DNA of 64,000 bases from positions 26,755 to 90,754 of the forward strand of contig JBMNUZ010000008.1 in assembly GCA_050946535.1 (NCBI GenBank). The letters are read 5' to 3'. Below the pieces are notes generated by a model. That model made no database searches. It saw only the letters and a list, made by a program, of their open reading frames with translations, and had not been told where the DNA came from. The position numbers and the translations under genes were made by a program. This document shows positions 15,828 through 25,096 of this stretch, in pieces (within the stretch, counting starts at the first letter, position 1; every line of letters starts with the position of its first letter). The stretch is from RUG708 sp050946535 (GTDB lineage Bacteria; Bacillota; Clostridia; Peptostreptococcales; Anaerovoracaceae).

Positions 15828-17807
15828 TTACGACTCATCAATGCTCTGTGTAGAAGTATTTGACGAATCGTCAGTCACTCCGCTGTTTGAATTGCTGTCG
15901 GAACTGTTTCCGGAACTGCTGTCGCTGCTGTTTCCAGAACTGCTGTCGCTGCTGCTGTTTCCGGAATTGCTGTTCCCCGACGAGCTGTTGCTGCTTCCGG
16001 AATTGCTGTCACTGCTGGTGGCCTGCTTTCCTTTACTGATTACGAAGCTTACTGACTCGCCTTTTTTAACCGACGTTCCGGCGCTTACACCCTGGCTGAT
16101 GACAGTACCAACCGGTTCATTGGAATATTCTTCGGTGACAGTTCCCACGCTGAGTCCCGCTTCTGCGAGGGCGGATCTTGCAGCGCTTTCGCTGAGTCCC
16201 GTGATCGACGGCATTTCGACAGTCTGTTCCTCAGGTCCGTTGCTTACGACGAGGCTGATGGTCGAGCCGAGTTCGGCATTTGTGCCGGCACCCGGACTCT
16301 GGCTTATTACCGTTCCTTTTTCAACGCTGTCGCTGTACTTGTACGAAACGGTGCCTACCGAGAAGCCCTGTTCTGTGATCGTAGCCTTTGCGTCCGAAAG
16401 CGTAAGCTCTCTTACATCAGGAACCGCCTTTTTGTCCGTCGTGTCGGTCGACGATTTCGCGAGCGTTAACATTACCGTACTGCCCTTCTTGACTTTCGTC
16501 CCCGCCGAAGGATCCGTGCTGACGACTTCTCCATCGCTGTATTCGCTGCTTTCCACGCTTGTGCTCAGATCGTATTCCAGGCCTTTCGCCGACAGCGCAT
16601 CGGCCGCCTGCTCCTCTGTCATACCGACGACGTCAGGCACTTCGACGCTTGACGTACCGAGGCCGTTCATCGCGTTCAGGAGCAGCATGCTCAGCGGTAT
16701 CGCGCATATCAGCGCAAGGATTATCGCAAGCACCTTTATTTTCCTGTTTTTCTTCTTCTTTTTTTTGCGCTTTGCATTCCTGGCGGCACGCCTTGCAGCC
16801 GCCTTTTTTGCAGTCTCGTCTTCCTCTTCGTCATTCTGCTTCGCAGCAGCCTGGTTTTCGTTTTCACCGTCATCGTAGTAATCGTCCGATCCGTAGCCGT
16901 CATCATAGCTGTTGTACGGATTAGGACTTACCGCGTAAAAATCGTTGATGCCGTATACCTTTGTGGCATCGTCGACTTTTTTGTCTGCTCCTGCTCTCGC
17001 TGCGTCCAGAGCTTCGATCAGCTCGTCCGCCGAGGCATATCTCTGCTCGGGAGATCTCGCCGCCGCTTTGGTGACTATTTCATCCATGGCATGCGAAACC
17101 GACGGATTGACAGCCGAAGGTGCAGGTACATCCTTGTTTATATGCATCATTGCAATGCTTACGGCGTTGTCTCCGTCGAACGGCACACGGCCTGTCAGCA
17201 TCTCGTACATGACGATGCCGAGTGAATATATATCTGTCCTTGCGTCCACATATCCGCCTTTCGCCTGCTCAGGCGACAGATAGTGGACCGATCCCATGAC
17301 AGTAGTCGAGCTGTTCACGATTGTGGCACCGTTTACCGCCTTTGCTATGCCGAAATCGGCTATCTTGGGAATGCCGTCCTCGGTCATCAAAATATTATGA
17401 GGCTTGATGTCTCTGTGGATTATCTTCTTCTTGTGCGCTGCACTGAGTCCGGATGCGACTTGTCTCGCTATATCGATAGTCCTCTCCTCTGAAAGCGGTG
17501 CTTCGTCCTTTATCAGGTCTCCGAGGCTGTTTCCCTCGAGCAGCTCCATGACAATATAATAGATGTTAGATTCGCGGCCGACATCGTAGACAGATACGAT
17601 GTTAGGATCCGACAGCCTCGCTGCAGCCTGTGATTCGCGCCTGAAATTCTCGATAAATTTCGGATCCTTTATGAACTCCGGCTTTAAGATCTTGATGGCT
17701 ACATATCTGTTGAGCATGCGGTCTTTGCCTTTATAAACGACAGCCATACCTCCGTCGCCCTTCTTCTCAAGAAGGACGTAACGTCCCGCGAGGACTTTAC
17801 TGCTCAT
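15828..17807 (-). CDS. prkC: Membrane Ser/Thr protein kinase with PASTA domains
   Basis: 659 residues. Residues 1-270 are a Hanks-type kinase with a glycine loop (GDGGMAVVYKG), catalytic HRDIKPHN and DFGIAK. A Lys/Arg-rich juxtamembrane stretch precedes one membrane segment (about 350-375, LAIILALICAIPLSMLLL). Three PASTA repeats follow (VPDVVGMTEEQAADAL, VPDVRELTLSDAKATI, MPSITGLSESAARSAL), which sense muropeptides or lipid II. The last about 60 residues are almost only Ser, Asn, Gly and Asp. It is coupled to the PP2C gene 14 bases upstream. Expected to control growth, division and dormancy exit. Confidence 0.96.
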   Translation of the reverse strand: MSSKVLAGRYVLLEKKGDGGMAVVYKGKDRMLNRYVAIKILKPEFIKDPKFIENFRRESQAAARLSDPNIVSVYDVGRESNIYYIVMELLEGNSLGDLIKDEAPLSEERTIDIARQVASGLSAAHKKKIIHRDIKPHNILMTEDGIPKIADFGIAKAVNGATIVNSSTTVMGSVHYLSPEQAKGGYVDARTDIYSLGIVMYEMLTGRVPFDGDNAVSIAMMHINKDVPAPSAVNPSVSHAMDEIVTKAAARSPEQRYASADELIEALDAARAGADKKVDDATKVYGINDFYAVSPNPYNSYDDGYGSDDYYDDGENENQAAAKQNDEEEDETAKKAAARRAARNAKRKKKKKKNRKIKVLAIILALICAIPLSMLLLNAMNGLGTSSVEVPDVVGMTEEQAADALSAKGLEYDLSTSVESSEYSDGEVVSTDPSAGTKVKKGSTVMLTLAKSSTDTTDKKAVPDVRELTLSDAKATITEQGFSVGTVSYKYSDSVEKGTVISQSPGAGTNAELGSTISLVVSNGPEEQTVEMPSITGLSESAARSALAEAGLSVGTVTEEYSNEPVGTVISQGVSAGTSVKKGESVSFVISKGKQATSSDSNSGSSNSSSGNSNSGNSSSDSSSGNSSDSSSGNSSDSNSNSGVTDDSSNTSTQSIDES

Positions 17808-17821
17808 ATGAAACTTCCTCC

Positions 17822-18547
17822 TTATATCCTGACACTGACAGCTGTGATATTGTCTGCACCGCCTCTGCTGTTAGCTTCGTCGACCAGCCTGGAGCACGCA
17901 GATCTCATGTCTCCGCTGTCTGTGATTATTTTATATATTTCACTGTCGGAAAGCTCATTATACAGGCCGTCTGTGCACATGAGAAGGATGTCACCCGGAT
18001 AAACATCAAAAAGGAAGAGATCCGGTTCGACTTCGCTCTCAGCACCGATGGCACGGGTGATCATGTTCCTGTCTGGATGATTTTTTGCCTGTTCTCTGTC
18101 GATTATTCCCTTTTTCACTAGTCCGTTCACATATGTGTGGTCCTCTGTAACCTGCATGATATTTTCATCTCTCAGAAGATAGAGCCTGCTGTCGCCGACA
18201 TTGATCACGTAAGCCTTTCCTCCGTCCAGCATAAGTATCACAAGCGTCGTTGCCATGCCGCCCGGAGCACTCTCCTTAGCAATGTTGTAAACATGACTGT
18301 TGACAGCAAAAATCAGAGAAACAAAATATTTTTTTACAGCATCCGGTCCTTCTTCCCTGGGAATAGGATTTTTTCTGATATATTCTGCAATATCTGCCAT
18401 AGTGGTCCTGCTTGCGACCTCTCCGCTGTTGTGGCCTCCTACACCGTCTGCTATCAGGAAGACATCTTCCTCAGGAATGACAAAAAAAGCATCTTGATTT
18501 ATATCTCTGACACGGCCGGTATCACACCGGAATCCGAATTCGTACAT
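17822..18547 (-). CDS. stp: PP2C-type protein phosphatase (Stp/PrpC)
   Basis: Mn-dependent Ser/Thr phosphatase that reverses PrkC phosphorylation. The 241 residues show the motifs NQDAFF, IADGVGGHNSGEVAS, NVGDSRLYLL, LLMCTDGLYNELSD and GGADNITAVSVRI, which hold the metal-binding aspartates. GGAGA lies upstream of the ATG. The gene directly precedes prkC, the standard kinase-phosphatase pair. Confidence 0.96.
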   Translation of the reverse strand: MYEFGFRCDTGRVRDINQDAFFVIPEEDVFLIADGVGGHNSGEVASRTTMADIAEYIRKNPIPREEGPDAVKKYFVSLIFAVNSHVYNIAKESAPGGMATTLVILMLDGGKAYVINVGDSRLYLLRDENIMQVTEDHTYVNGLVKKGIIDREQAKNHPDRNMITRAIGAESEVEPDLFLFDVYPGDILLMCTDGLYNELSDSEIYKIITDSGDMRSACSRLVDEANSRGGADNITAVSVRI

Positions 18548-18770
18548 CGTTGTTCTCCAAAGCTTTCCTAATAAGTATTAACATTCATTTAAGCGGACGG
18601 CCCTGCCGATCCGCATAAAACACTTATTTTATTTTACATCATCGGCGGCATGTCGGCAATATTCATGCATATTATAAGTAAGGAACCAAATAATGGAGTG
18701 TGTAATTTCTTAAAAATACCTTAAAATATTTTTAATTCTTAAAAAATTATGAAAATTATCAAAAAAGTAA

Positions 18771-18800
18771 AAAAACGGCTGTAATAATACAGCCGTTTTT
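18771..18800. terminator. Bidirectional intrinsic terminator
   Basis: Perfect stem AAAAACGGCTGTA/TACAGCCGTTTTT with T runs on both sides, just after the NlpC/P60 gene. It isolates that gene from stp-prkC. Confidence 0.9.
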
Positions 18801-18837
18801 GATTTTTTGAGTTGAATATCTGATTTCTATGGTCAAA

Positions 18838-19914
18838 TTACATCATTGCATTAGGTCTTTCAACAGCCGCAAAATGATTTCCCCAATAACCAGTATATAC
18901 GTTTGCAATTGAAACACCCTTGCTGCTTGCGCAGTTGATCATTTTACCGTCTCCGATATAGATACCGACATGAGTGTATCCACTCTTTCCAGATGTACCC
19001 GAGAAGAATACGAGGTCTCCCGCACGGGCTTCAGATGTGCTTACTTCTGTGCACTGTGCACTGACTGAATTGCAGTCACCGTAGAATCTGTCCCAGACTC
19101 CTGCCTGGATCATGACATATCCTACATAGCCTGAGCAGTCAAAACCGCTTGGAGATCTTCCTCCCCCTACGTATTTGACTCCCATATACTTGTACGCTTC
19201 GTTAACGACAGCCGTACCGAGGGCTGATTTTCCGTAGATGACTACATCTGAAGGGTAAGCAATCGACTGGAGGTCTCCGTTTGCCAGAAGCATCTGGTAA
19301 ACGTTGTAATTAGTTCCGTTTACGGTTACATCGAGGGCTTTGCGTGAAATATACGCAAGAGTTCCTCTCGTGAAGGCAACAGACTTGAGCTGGCTTACGT
19401 CGCTCTCTGAAACGAGGCCTACAGAAACCGCTTTTGCATAGATCTCATCTTCCGATGAATACTTGGTAATATCCTGATAACCAAGAGTCTGGAGCAGAAT
19501 TACAAGGTAACAAGGAGCAGTGAGCTGATCATTATATCCGAATTCAGTATCGTTTCTCGAAACATCTACGCCGAGATATTCGAGATATCCTGGGAAACCA
19601 GTAGCATTGTCAGGAACATCCGAGTACTTTGTAGGAAATCTTCCTGACTGAGCCATATCAACGGAGCCTATGAGCCTTACAGCTTCCTGAACTCCCTGAA
19701 GTCTGGTTGCCGCACTGTCCAGATCAAAACCCTTGTCTTCCGTGCCGCTTAACAGTCCGCACTGATAGAGCGTAATCGCTGATGAAAGATACTGGCTCGT
19801 AATATCAGTACTGGAATCAGCAGCATATGCTTCTGAATCTGTATCTGCAAAAGAAACAACGGAAAAGACCATAAGAATAGATATCACTAAACATAAGATT
19901 CGTTTAGGATTCAA
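18838..19914 (-). CDS. Secreted NlpC/P60 cell-wall hydrolase with SLH-like N-terminus
   Basis: 358 residues starting at TTG 19914 with AGGGAG six bases upstream. A signal peptide (residues 1-31, ending AYA) is followed by a region resembling SLH repeats (ITLYQCGLLSGTEDKGF...). The C-terminal NlpC/P60 domain has the catalytic Cys in GFDCSGYVGYV and His in GYTHVGIYIGDG, as in gamma-D-glutamyl-meso-DAP endopeptidases. It occupies the place between rsmB and stp where rlmN is often found, with its own promoter, a roughly 170-base leader and a terminator. Confidence 0.94.
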   Translation of the reverse strand: MNPKRILCLVISILMVFSVVSFADTDSEAYAADSSTDITSQYLSSAITLYQCGLLSGTEDKGFDLDSAATRLQGVQEAVRLIGSVDMAQSGRFPTKYSDVPDNATGFPGYLEYLGVDVSRNDTEFGYNDQLTAPCYLVILLQTLGYQDITKYSSEDEIYAKAVSVGLVSESDVSQLKSVAFTRGTLAYISRKALDVTVNGTNYNVYQMLLANGDLQSIAYPSDVVIYGKSALGTAVVNEAYKYMGVKYVGGGRSPSGFDCSGYVGYVMIQAGVWDRFYGDCNSVSAQCTEVSTSEARAGDLVFFSGTSGKSGYTHVGIYIGDGKMINCASSKGVSIANVYTGYWGNHFAAVERPNAMM

Positions 19915-20085
19915 AATTAACTCCCTTCGTTACAAGTTTCAACTTATCAATATTCAATTTTAGGTAGAATTTCAATTTACCGCATCCAAACTGCCGATTT
20001 TTCAGATGCGATCTAAATTTCAGAGGGAAAAATCTCTGAAAAAAATCTTGAAATTCTTAATATTCTCTTAAGAAAAATTAACACA
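19915..20085 (-). promoter_or_regulatory. Long structured 5' leader of the NlpC/P60 gene
   Basis: Between the promoter and the TTG start the transcript can form at least two stems: TTTCAGAG/CTCTGAAA (plus coordinates about 20018-20041) and CGCATC/GATGCG (about 19981-20010). The conserved core of the c-di-AMP (ydaO) riboswitch, frequent before such genes, was not recognised. Function unknown. Confidence 0.4.
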
Positions 20086-20090
20086 AGTGC

Positions 20091-20119
20091 ATTATAACGC
20101 CCTTCAATCGAGGATGCAA
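20091..20119 (-). promoter_or_regulatory. Sigma-A promoter of the NlpC/P60 gene
   Basis: TTGCAT (20114-20119) and TATAAT (20091-20096) on the minus strand with 17 bases between, inside the rsmB-to-NlpC gap. Confidence 0.75.
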
Positions 20120-20198
20120 GCCATTATTTTCCATCTTGCCTGATTTTTCACGAAATCGATACCTGTTTTTTTAACTGATTTTTATTTTTATCATCAAA

Positions 20199-21491
20199 CT
20201 ATAATTTTTCAAACACGCAAAAATAAAAGCCATCTGTACCATCAAAATCGGGAAGGAGCTGAGCCTCTTTTTCGACCGAAAAATTTCTGAATTTTTTTAA
20301 AAAAATATTTTTTACGCGCTCATTTTCTTCATCTGAAATCGTACAAGTGCTGTACATGAGCTTCCCGTGCTCCCTTACATAAGGAGCCGAACTGCTTAGA
20401 ATTTCAAGCTGCAGAGCGGCCAGTTCCTTTAATTTTTCTTTTCTGAAACGCGTCTTTATCTCCGGTCTGCGCCTGACTACGCCGAGGCCGGAGCACGGAA
20501 CGTCAGCAATTACACGGTCCGCGGCACCGGTTAAATCTGGATTTGTCACGCGGCCGTCATTTTTCTTTACTTCGATAATATCTATGCCGAGGCGCGAAGC
20601 GGATTCTTCAATAAGTTTCAGCTTGTGTTCGTAGATGTCGCACGTGACGATGTGCCCCGTGTTTTTCATGAGCATAGATGCAAAGAACGATTTGCCGCCC
20701 GGCGCTGCACATATATCCGCCACTGTTTCGCCTGGTTCCGGGGCCAGAGCGGAGACAGCCTCCATCGAACTCATATCCTGCACATAAAAAAGCCCGCCGC
20801 TGAATTCGGGTACGCTCATGAGGCCGCTTCCCTTTACAAGAAGAGCGTGCTCCATAACGTCAGGATTATCGGTTTCAGGACGTCTTACCTCAAAGCCCTT
20901 TTTCACGAGTATGTCTGAGAGGCTCTGAGCCGTCGTTTTAAGTGTGTTTACGCATATCACAAGCTCAGGGACTGAGTTCCCGGCTTTCATTATTTCCTCT
21001 GCTCTCCCGGCGCCGTACATGGAAATCCACATATCGGCTATGTCTCTTGAATACGAATACCTGACCGAGAGATACGCGGCCGGATCTTTGCTCCGGTCCG
21101 GAAGCGGCCGTCTATCCTTTCTTATATATGAACGAAGCACGCCGTTTACGAACCCGCTCAGGCTCCTGCACATTTTCTTCGAAAGCTTTACAGTTTCATC
21201 GACCGCCGTGTAATCCGGGACACTGTTCATGAATTCGATCTGGCATACGCCCATCCGGAGCAGCGTGCGTGCGCGGGGATTGACCTTTGTGATGCCTGTT
21301 TTTATAAGACCGTCGAGCATGTAATCTATATATATCTGGTTTTCGAGCACACCGTACACCAGAGATCTCACAAAAGCCTCGTCATCCGGGTGAAATCTCT
21401 TCACAGCCTTGTTGACTGCTATATTCGAATAGGCCTCTTTTTCATTTGTTTCGTACAGCGCCTCGTATGCCGCGCGTCTGTTAATATCCAT
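20199..21491 (-). CDS. rsmB: 16S rRNA (cytosine967-C5) methyltransferase RsmB
   Basis: SAM-dependent m5C methyltransferase of 430 residues. The N-terminal about 140 residues are a NusB-like RNA-binding domain (RRAAYEALYETNEKEAYSN), followed by the Rossmann fold with AAPGGKSFF, the motif DVPCSGLGVVRRRPE and the nucleophile Cys in YSTCTI. GAGG lies upstream of the ATG. Part of the priA-def-fmt-rsmB block, 147 bases after fmt. Confidence 0.95.
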   Translation of the reverse strand: MDINRRAAYEALYETNEKEAYSNIAVNKAVKRFHPDDEAFVRSLVYGVLENQIYIDYMLDGLIKTGITKVNPRARTLLRMGVCQIEFMNSVPDYTAVDETVKLSKKMCRSLSGFVNGVLRSYIRKDRRPLPDRSKDPAAYLSVRYSYSRDIADMWISMYGAGRAEEIMKAGNSVPELVICVNTLKTTAQSLSDILVKKGFEVRRPETDNPDVMEHALLVKGSGLMSVPEFSGGLFYVQDMSSMEAVSALAPEPGETVADICAAPGGKSFFASMLMKNTGHIVTCDIYEHKLKLIEESASRLGIDIIEVKKNDGRVTNPDLTGAADRVIADVPCSGLGVVRRRPEIKTRFRKEKLKELAALQLEILSSSAPYVREHGKLMYSTCTISDEENERVKNIFLKKFRNFSVEKEAQLLPDFDGTDGFYFCVFEKL

Positions 21492-21638
21492 ATAATCCTC
21501 TGTTTTTCAACACTTCAGCCGGTCCCGGCGTACTATCCGCAGCTGAATGTTTTATTTGACCATAATTTATTATGGATTATTTACGTCATCTGCTGCTTCG
21601 CAGAAGCTTTTTCCGGCTGATCTTGTGTTTTCGTGATC

Positions 21639-22577
21639 TCAGCCGAGGACAATTCCCTTTTCGATTGTGTTTCCTCTCAGATAATCGGAAACCTTCATCT
21701 GCTTTTTGCCAGGCATCTGTATCATCGTCACGAGAAGCACGCCGCTTCCGCAGGCGACTCTGATGCCGCCGCTGCTGACATCGGTCACTGTTCCCGGAGC
21801 CGCATCCGTCTTTTCATCCAGAGCAAACGCCTCTCTGATCTTCATTCGTCCGCCTTTGTATTCTGTAAATGCACCGGGCGACGGAGACATTCCTCTGATA
21901 TGTCTGTCGATATACTCAGCGTCTCTGGTGAAATCTATCCTGCCCTCTGATTTGTCCACCATAGGTGCATAGCATGAGAGCGAGTCGTCCTGAGGAATTC
22001 TCGGGGCCGTCCCGTCCGCTATCGCAGGAAGGGTGTCGATCAGGAGCTCAGCTCCCATTTCTGCGAGCTCGTCAAAAAGCTCGCCGGCATTTTTATGTCC
22101 GATCTTTGTAGAAACGCTCGCAATCATGTCTCCCGTGTCGAGGCCTTCGGCCATGTGCATGAGCGTAACGCCGGTCTCTTCGTCGCCTTCCATGATGACG
22201 CGCTGTACGGGAGCAGCACCTCTGAATCTCGGAAGAAGCGAAGCGTGAATATTGATGCAGCCGAGCTTTGGTAGCTCAAGAACTTCTACTGGAAGTATCT
22301 TTCCGTAGGCAGCAACGATTATCAGATCGGGTGCCAGCTCTCTGAGCGTGTTCAGGAATTCCTCGTTGCCCTTCACCTTCGCAGGCTGGGCTACAGGCAC
22401 GCCTGCCGCTTCGGCTGCCGCCTTAACCGGCGTAGGCACGATTTTTTTGCCGCGGCCTTTCCTGCTGTCGGGCTGTGTTACAGCCAGGCATACGCCGTAG
22501 CCGGCTTTTACGAGTGCATTAAAAGGAACCACAGCGAAATCCGGGGTTCCCATAAAAACGATCTTCAGATTTTTCAC
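21639..22577 (-). CDS. fmt: Methionyl-tRNA formyltransferase
   Basis: Formylates initiator Met-tRNA. 312 residues with the N-terminal formyl transferase fold: MGTPDFAVVPFNAL, catalytic NIHASLLPRFRGAAPVQ and HMAEGLDTGDMI, then the C-terminal OB-fold domain. The start overlaps the def stop by four bases, the classic def-fmt coupling. Confidence 0.97.
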   Translation of the reverse strand: MKNLKIVFMGTPDFAVVPFNALVKAGYGVCLAVTQPDSRKGRGKKIVPTPVKAAAEAAGVPVAQPAKVKGNEEFLNTLRELAPDLIIVAAYGKILPVEVLELPKLGCINIHASLLPRFRGAAPVQRVIMEGDEETGVTLMHMAEGLDTGDMIASVSTKIGHKNAGELFDELAEMGAELLIDTLPAIADGTAPRIPQDDSLSCYAPMVDKSEGRIDFTRDAEYIDRHIRGMSPSPGAFTEYKGGRMKIREAFALDEKTDAAPGTVTDVSSGGIRVACGSGVLLVTMIQMPGKKQMKVSDYLRGNTIEKGIVLG

Positions 22578-23041
22578 TGTTCCTTAATCTCCCACATGTC
22601 TTTCGCTTTATCTATGTATAATATTCCATCGAGATGGTCGTTTTCGTGGCAGAACGCCCTCGCCAGGAGTCCTTCGCCTTCGTACTCGACTTCTTCGCCG
22701 TCTCTGCCGAGGCCTTTTATCTTTACATATTCAGGACGCACCACTTCACCGACTCTGTTCGGCAGGCTGAGGCATCCTTCTTCCCCGTCCTGCTCGCCTC
22801 TGGTCTCTACGATCTCAGGATTGATGAGGACTTTCGGATCTGTTCCATCCATCATATCGACGACGAAGATCCTTCTGAGAACGCCTACCTGAGGCGCTGC
22901 AAGACCTACGCCCTCTGCATCGTGAAGCGTCTCGATCATGTCGTCGATGAGCTGTCTCGTTCTGTCGGTCACCTCGGGAACAGGTCTGCATTTCTTTCTC
23001 AGAATATCATCCCCGTAAGTAACTATGTTTCTTAAAGCCAT
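22574..23041 (-). CDS. def: Peptide deformylase
   Basis: Removes the N-formyl group from nascent proteins. 155 residues with the three deformylase motifs GVGLAAPQ, EGCLSLP and HENDHLDG (metal His and catalytic Glu). It lies 24 bases after priA and is coupled to fmt. Confidence 0.97.
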   Translation of the reverse strand: MALRNIVTYGDDILRKKCRPVPEVTDRTRQLIDDMIETLHDAEGVGLAAPQVGVLRRIFVVDMMDGTDPKVLINPEIVETRGEQDGEEGCLSLPNRVGEVVRPEYVKIKGLGRDGEEVEYEGEGLLARAFCHENDHLDGILYIDKAKDMWEIKEQ

Positions 23042-23065
23042 TTTCCTTCCTCCGAATATAACTTG

Positions 23066-25096
23066 TCATGTAATGCTGTAAGGATCGAGCTCTGCCACCA
23101 TCACGACGTCTGCCGCCGGACCCGGAGCCCTGCTCCTTTCGGTTTTTATATTTTCAACCATCCTGCGGCAGTATTTTGTCTTTGCCACCGGACTTTTTAT
23201 GATTATCTGATATCTGTAATGGCCGTTGAGCTTCGCCATATAAGCAGGCTGAGGCCTGAATATGGCGGTGCCGAGCTGTGCCATCTGGTCTGCGGCCATC
23301 CTGTAGATGCGCATCGCCTCGCCGGCCACGGTCTCTTCGTCTGTGCCTGAAAATACCAGCCTGATGATATTGGTGAACGGCGGATATCCGGCAATTTTCC
23401 TCACCGCGAGTTCCTCTCTGAAAAAAGCTTCGTAATCGCTTCTCGAAGCTGCGGCGATAGTCCTGTCATCCGGGGAATACGTCTGTATGATGACGTGGCC
23501 TGGCTCGGCTCCTCTCCCGGCTCTTCCCGAAGCCTGCACGATCAGCTGGTACGTGCGCTCGGCAGATCTGTAGTCTGGAATGTTGAGCGTAATGTCGGCG
23601 GCTATTATCCCGACGAGCCCGACATTCTCGAAATCGAGTCCCTTCGCGATCAGCTGCGTTCCGACGAGTATATTTATTTTACCCCTTTTAAAGAGGCTTA
23701 ATATTCGCTTTGTTTCGCCTTTTTTCTGGGCTGCGTCCAGATCGAGCCTCGCGCACTCCGCTTCGGGAAACATCTCCCTGACAGCTTCCTCGAGCTGCTC
23801 GGTGCCTGCCCCGAAGAATTTCAGATACCTGCTTCCGCACTCCGGACAGACTTCAGGAACTTTCTGGCTGCGTCCGCAGTAATGGCAGACGGCCCTGTTT
23901 CCTGATTTGTGATACGTCATCGAAATGCCGCACGAGCTGCACTTCATGACGTATCCGCACGAACGGCACGAAATGAACGAGGAATAACCTCTTCTGTTAA
24001 GGAAGAGAATGATCTGTCTTCCCTCGTCGAGCGTCTTTTTAATGCGGCTCTGCATTTCAGCGCTGAAGATGCTTCTGTTGCCGTCGCGCAGCTCTTCTCT
24101 CATGTCGACTATGCTGACAGACGGCAGAGGCGTTTTATTGTGCCTCTCGCGGAGCTTCAGCTCGGTGAAGTAGCCCTGTCTCGCTCTGTAAGTGCTGACG
24201 ACAGACGGCGTCGCGGATCCGAGTATCACCGTCGATCCGCTTATTTTCGCCCTCATGAGGGCGGCGCTCACGGCATCGTACTTAGGAGTCTGATCCGCTT
24301 TGTACGAAGATTCATGCTCCTCGTCGACTACTATAAGTCCCGGATCGCTGAACGGAGCAAAGACGGCCGAACGTGCGCCGACCATGATATGAGCTTCTCC
24401 GTTCCTGGCTCTCATCCACTGAACGTATCTCTGTCCCTGAGTCAGACGGCTGTGCATGACAGCTACGTTTCCGGCGCCGAACCTCGCGGTGAACCGGCTT
24501 ACGGTCTGCGGCGTCAGCGAGATCTCCGGCACGAGAATGATGACATCGCGCCCTTCTTTCAGGGTTTCCTCGCACGCTCTCAGATAGACTTCGGTCTTGC
24601 CGCTGCTCGTCACTCCGTTCAGCAGAAAATATGCAGTCTCTCTTCTGTGGATGCATGGCTTGATGACGTCGAATGCCTCCTGCTGCTCTCCGGTGAGCGG
24701 CGGAGCTTCTGCAAGAACTTCGTGCTCCCCTTTCCGGTATTCATCCATGGGATCTCTGGCCGGCTTGCGCTTCGGCTTTTTGCCCGGCGGTATCATGCAC
24801 TTGACGGCGTCGATATAGCGGCACATATAGCGGTGCTTCATCCACGAGCTCATCCTTATGAGATCCGGAGGCAGCGAATACTCGTCCGAAATCGATGCCA
24901 CATCCCGGAATCTCTTTATGCCTTCGGGAGCATCGTCGGAAACGCCGAAAACATATCCCGTGATCTCCCTCGGTCTGTTGGCGAATGCGACTTTCACGAC
25001 GCTGCCGACGCTGACGCTGTCGTCTCTGCACCTGTATGTATAGAAATTGTCCGTACTGTTGGAGACATTGTCTACAACCACATCTACATATTTCAT
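23066..25096 (-). CDS. priA: Primosomal replication-restart helicase PriA
   Basis: 3'-5' helicase that reloads the replisome at stalled forks. 676 residues, shorter than the usual 730-830: a short N-terminal DNA-binding part, Walker A GVTSSGKTE, DEEH box, QIILFLNRRGYSSF, a zinc-binding cluster of eight cysteines (CRSCGYVMKCSSC...CHYCGR...CPECGS) between the helicase lobes, and VGTQLIAKGLDF plus QASGRAGRG motifs. The start overlaps the queH stop (ATGA at 25093-25096). Confidence 0.96.
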   Translation of the reverse strand: MKYVDVVVDNVSNSTDNFYTYRCRDDSVSVGSVVKVAFANRPREITGYVFGVSDDAPEGIKRFRDVASISDEYSLPPDLIRMSSWMKHRYMCRYIDAVKCMIPPGKKPKRKPARDPMDEYRKGEHEVLAEAPPLTGEQQEAFDVIKPCIHRRETAYFLLNGVTSSGKTEVYLRACEETLKEGRDVIILVPEISLTPQTVSRFTARFGAGNVAVMHSRLTQGQRYVQWMRARNGEAHIMVGARSAVFAPFSDPGLIVVDEEHESSYKADQTPKYDAVSAALMRAKISGSTVILGSATPSVVSTYRARQGYFTELKLRERHNKTPLPSVSIVDMREELRDGNRSIFSAEMQSRIKKTLDEGRQIILFLNRRGYSSFISCRSCGYVMKCSSCGISMTYHKSGNRAVCHYCGRSQKVPEVCPECGSRYLKFFGAGTEQLEEAVREMFPEAECARLDLDAAQKKGETKRILSLFKRGKINILVGTQLIAKGLDFENVGLVGIIAADITLNIPDYRSAERTYQLIVQASGRAGRGAEPGHVIIQTYSPDDRTIAAASRSDYEAFFREELAVRKIAGYPPFTNIIRLVFSGTDEETVAGEAMRIYRMAADQMAQLGTAIFRPQPAYMAKLNGHYRYQIIIKSPVAKTKYCRRMVENIKTERSRAPGPAADVVMVAELDPYSIT

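Noticed and set aside
15823..16878. 351-codon plus-strand frame opposite prkC
   Set aside because: Leu/Ser/Phe-rich translation of the Ser/Asn tail and PASTA region in antisense; no start signals.
19915..20085. c-di-AMP (ydaO) riboswitch before the NlpC/P60 gene
   Set aside because: Conserved core elements are not visible in the leader.
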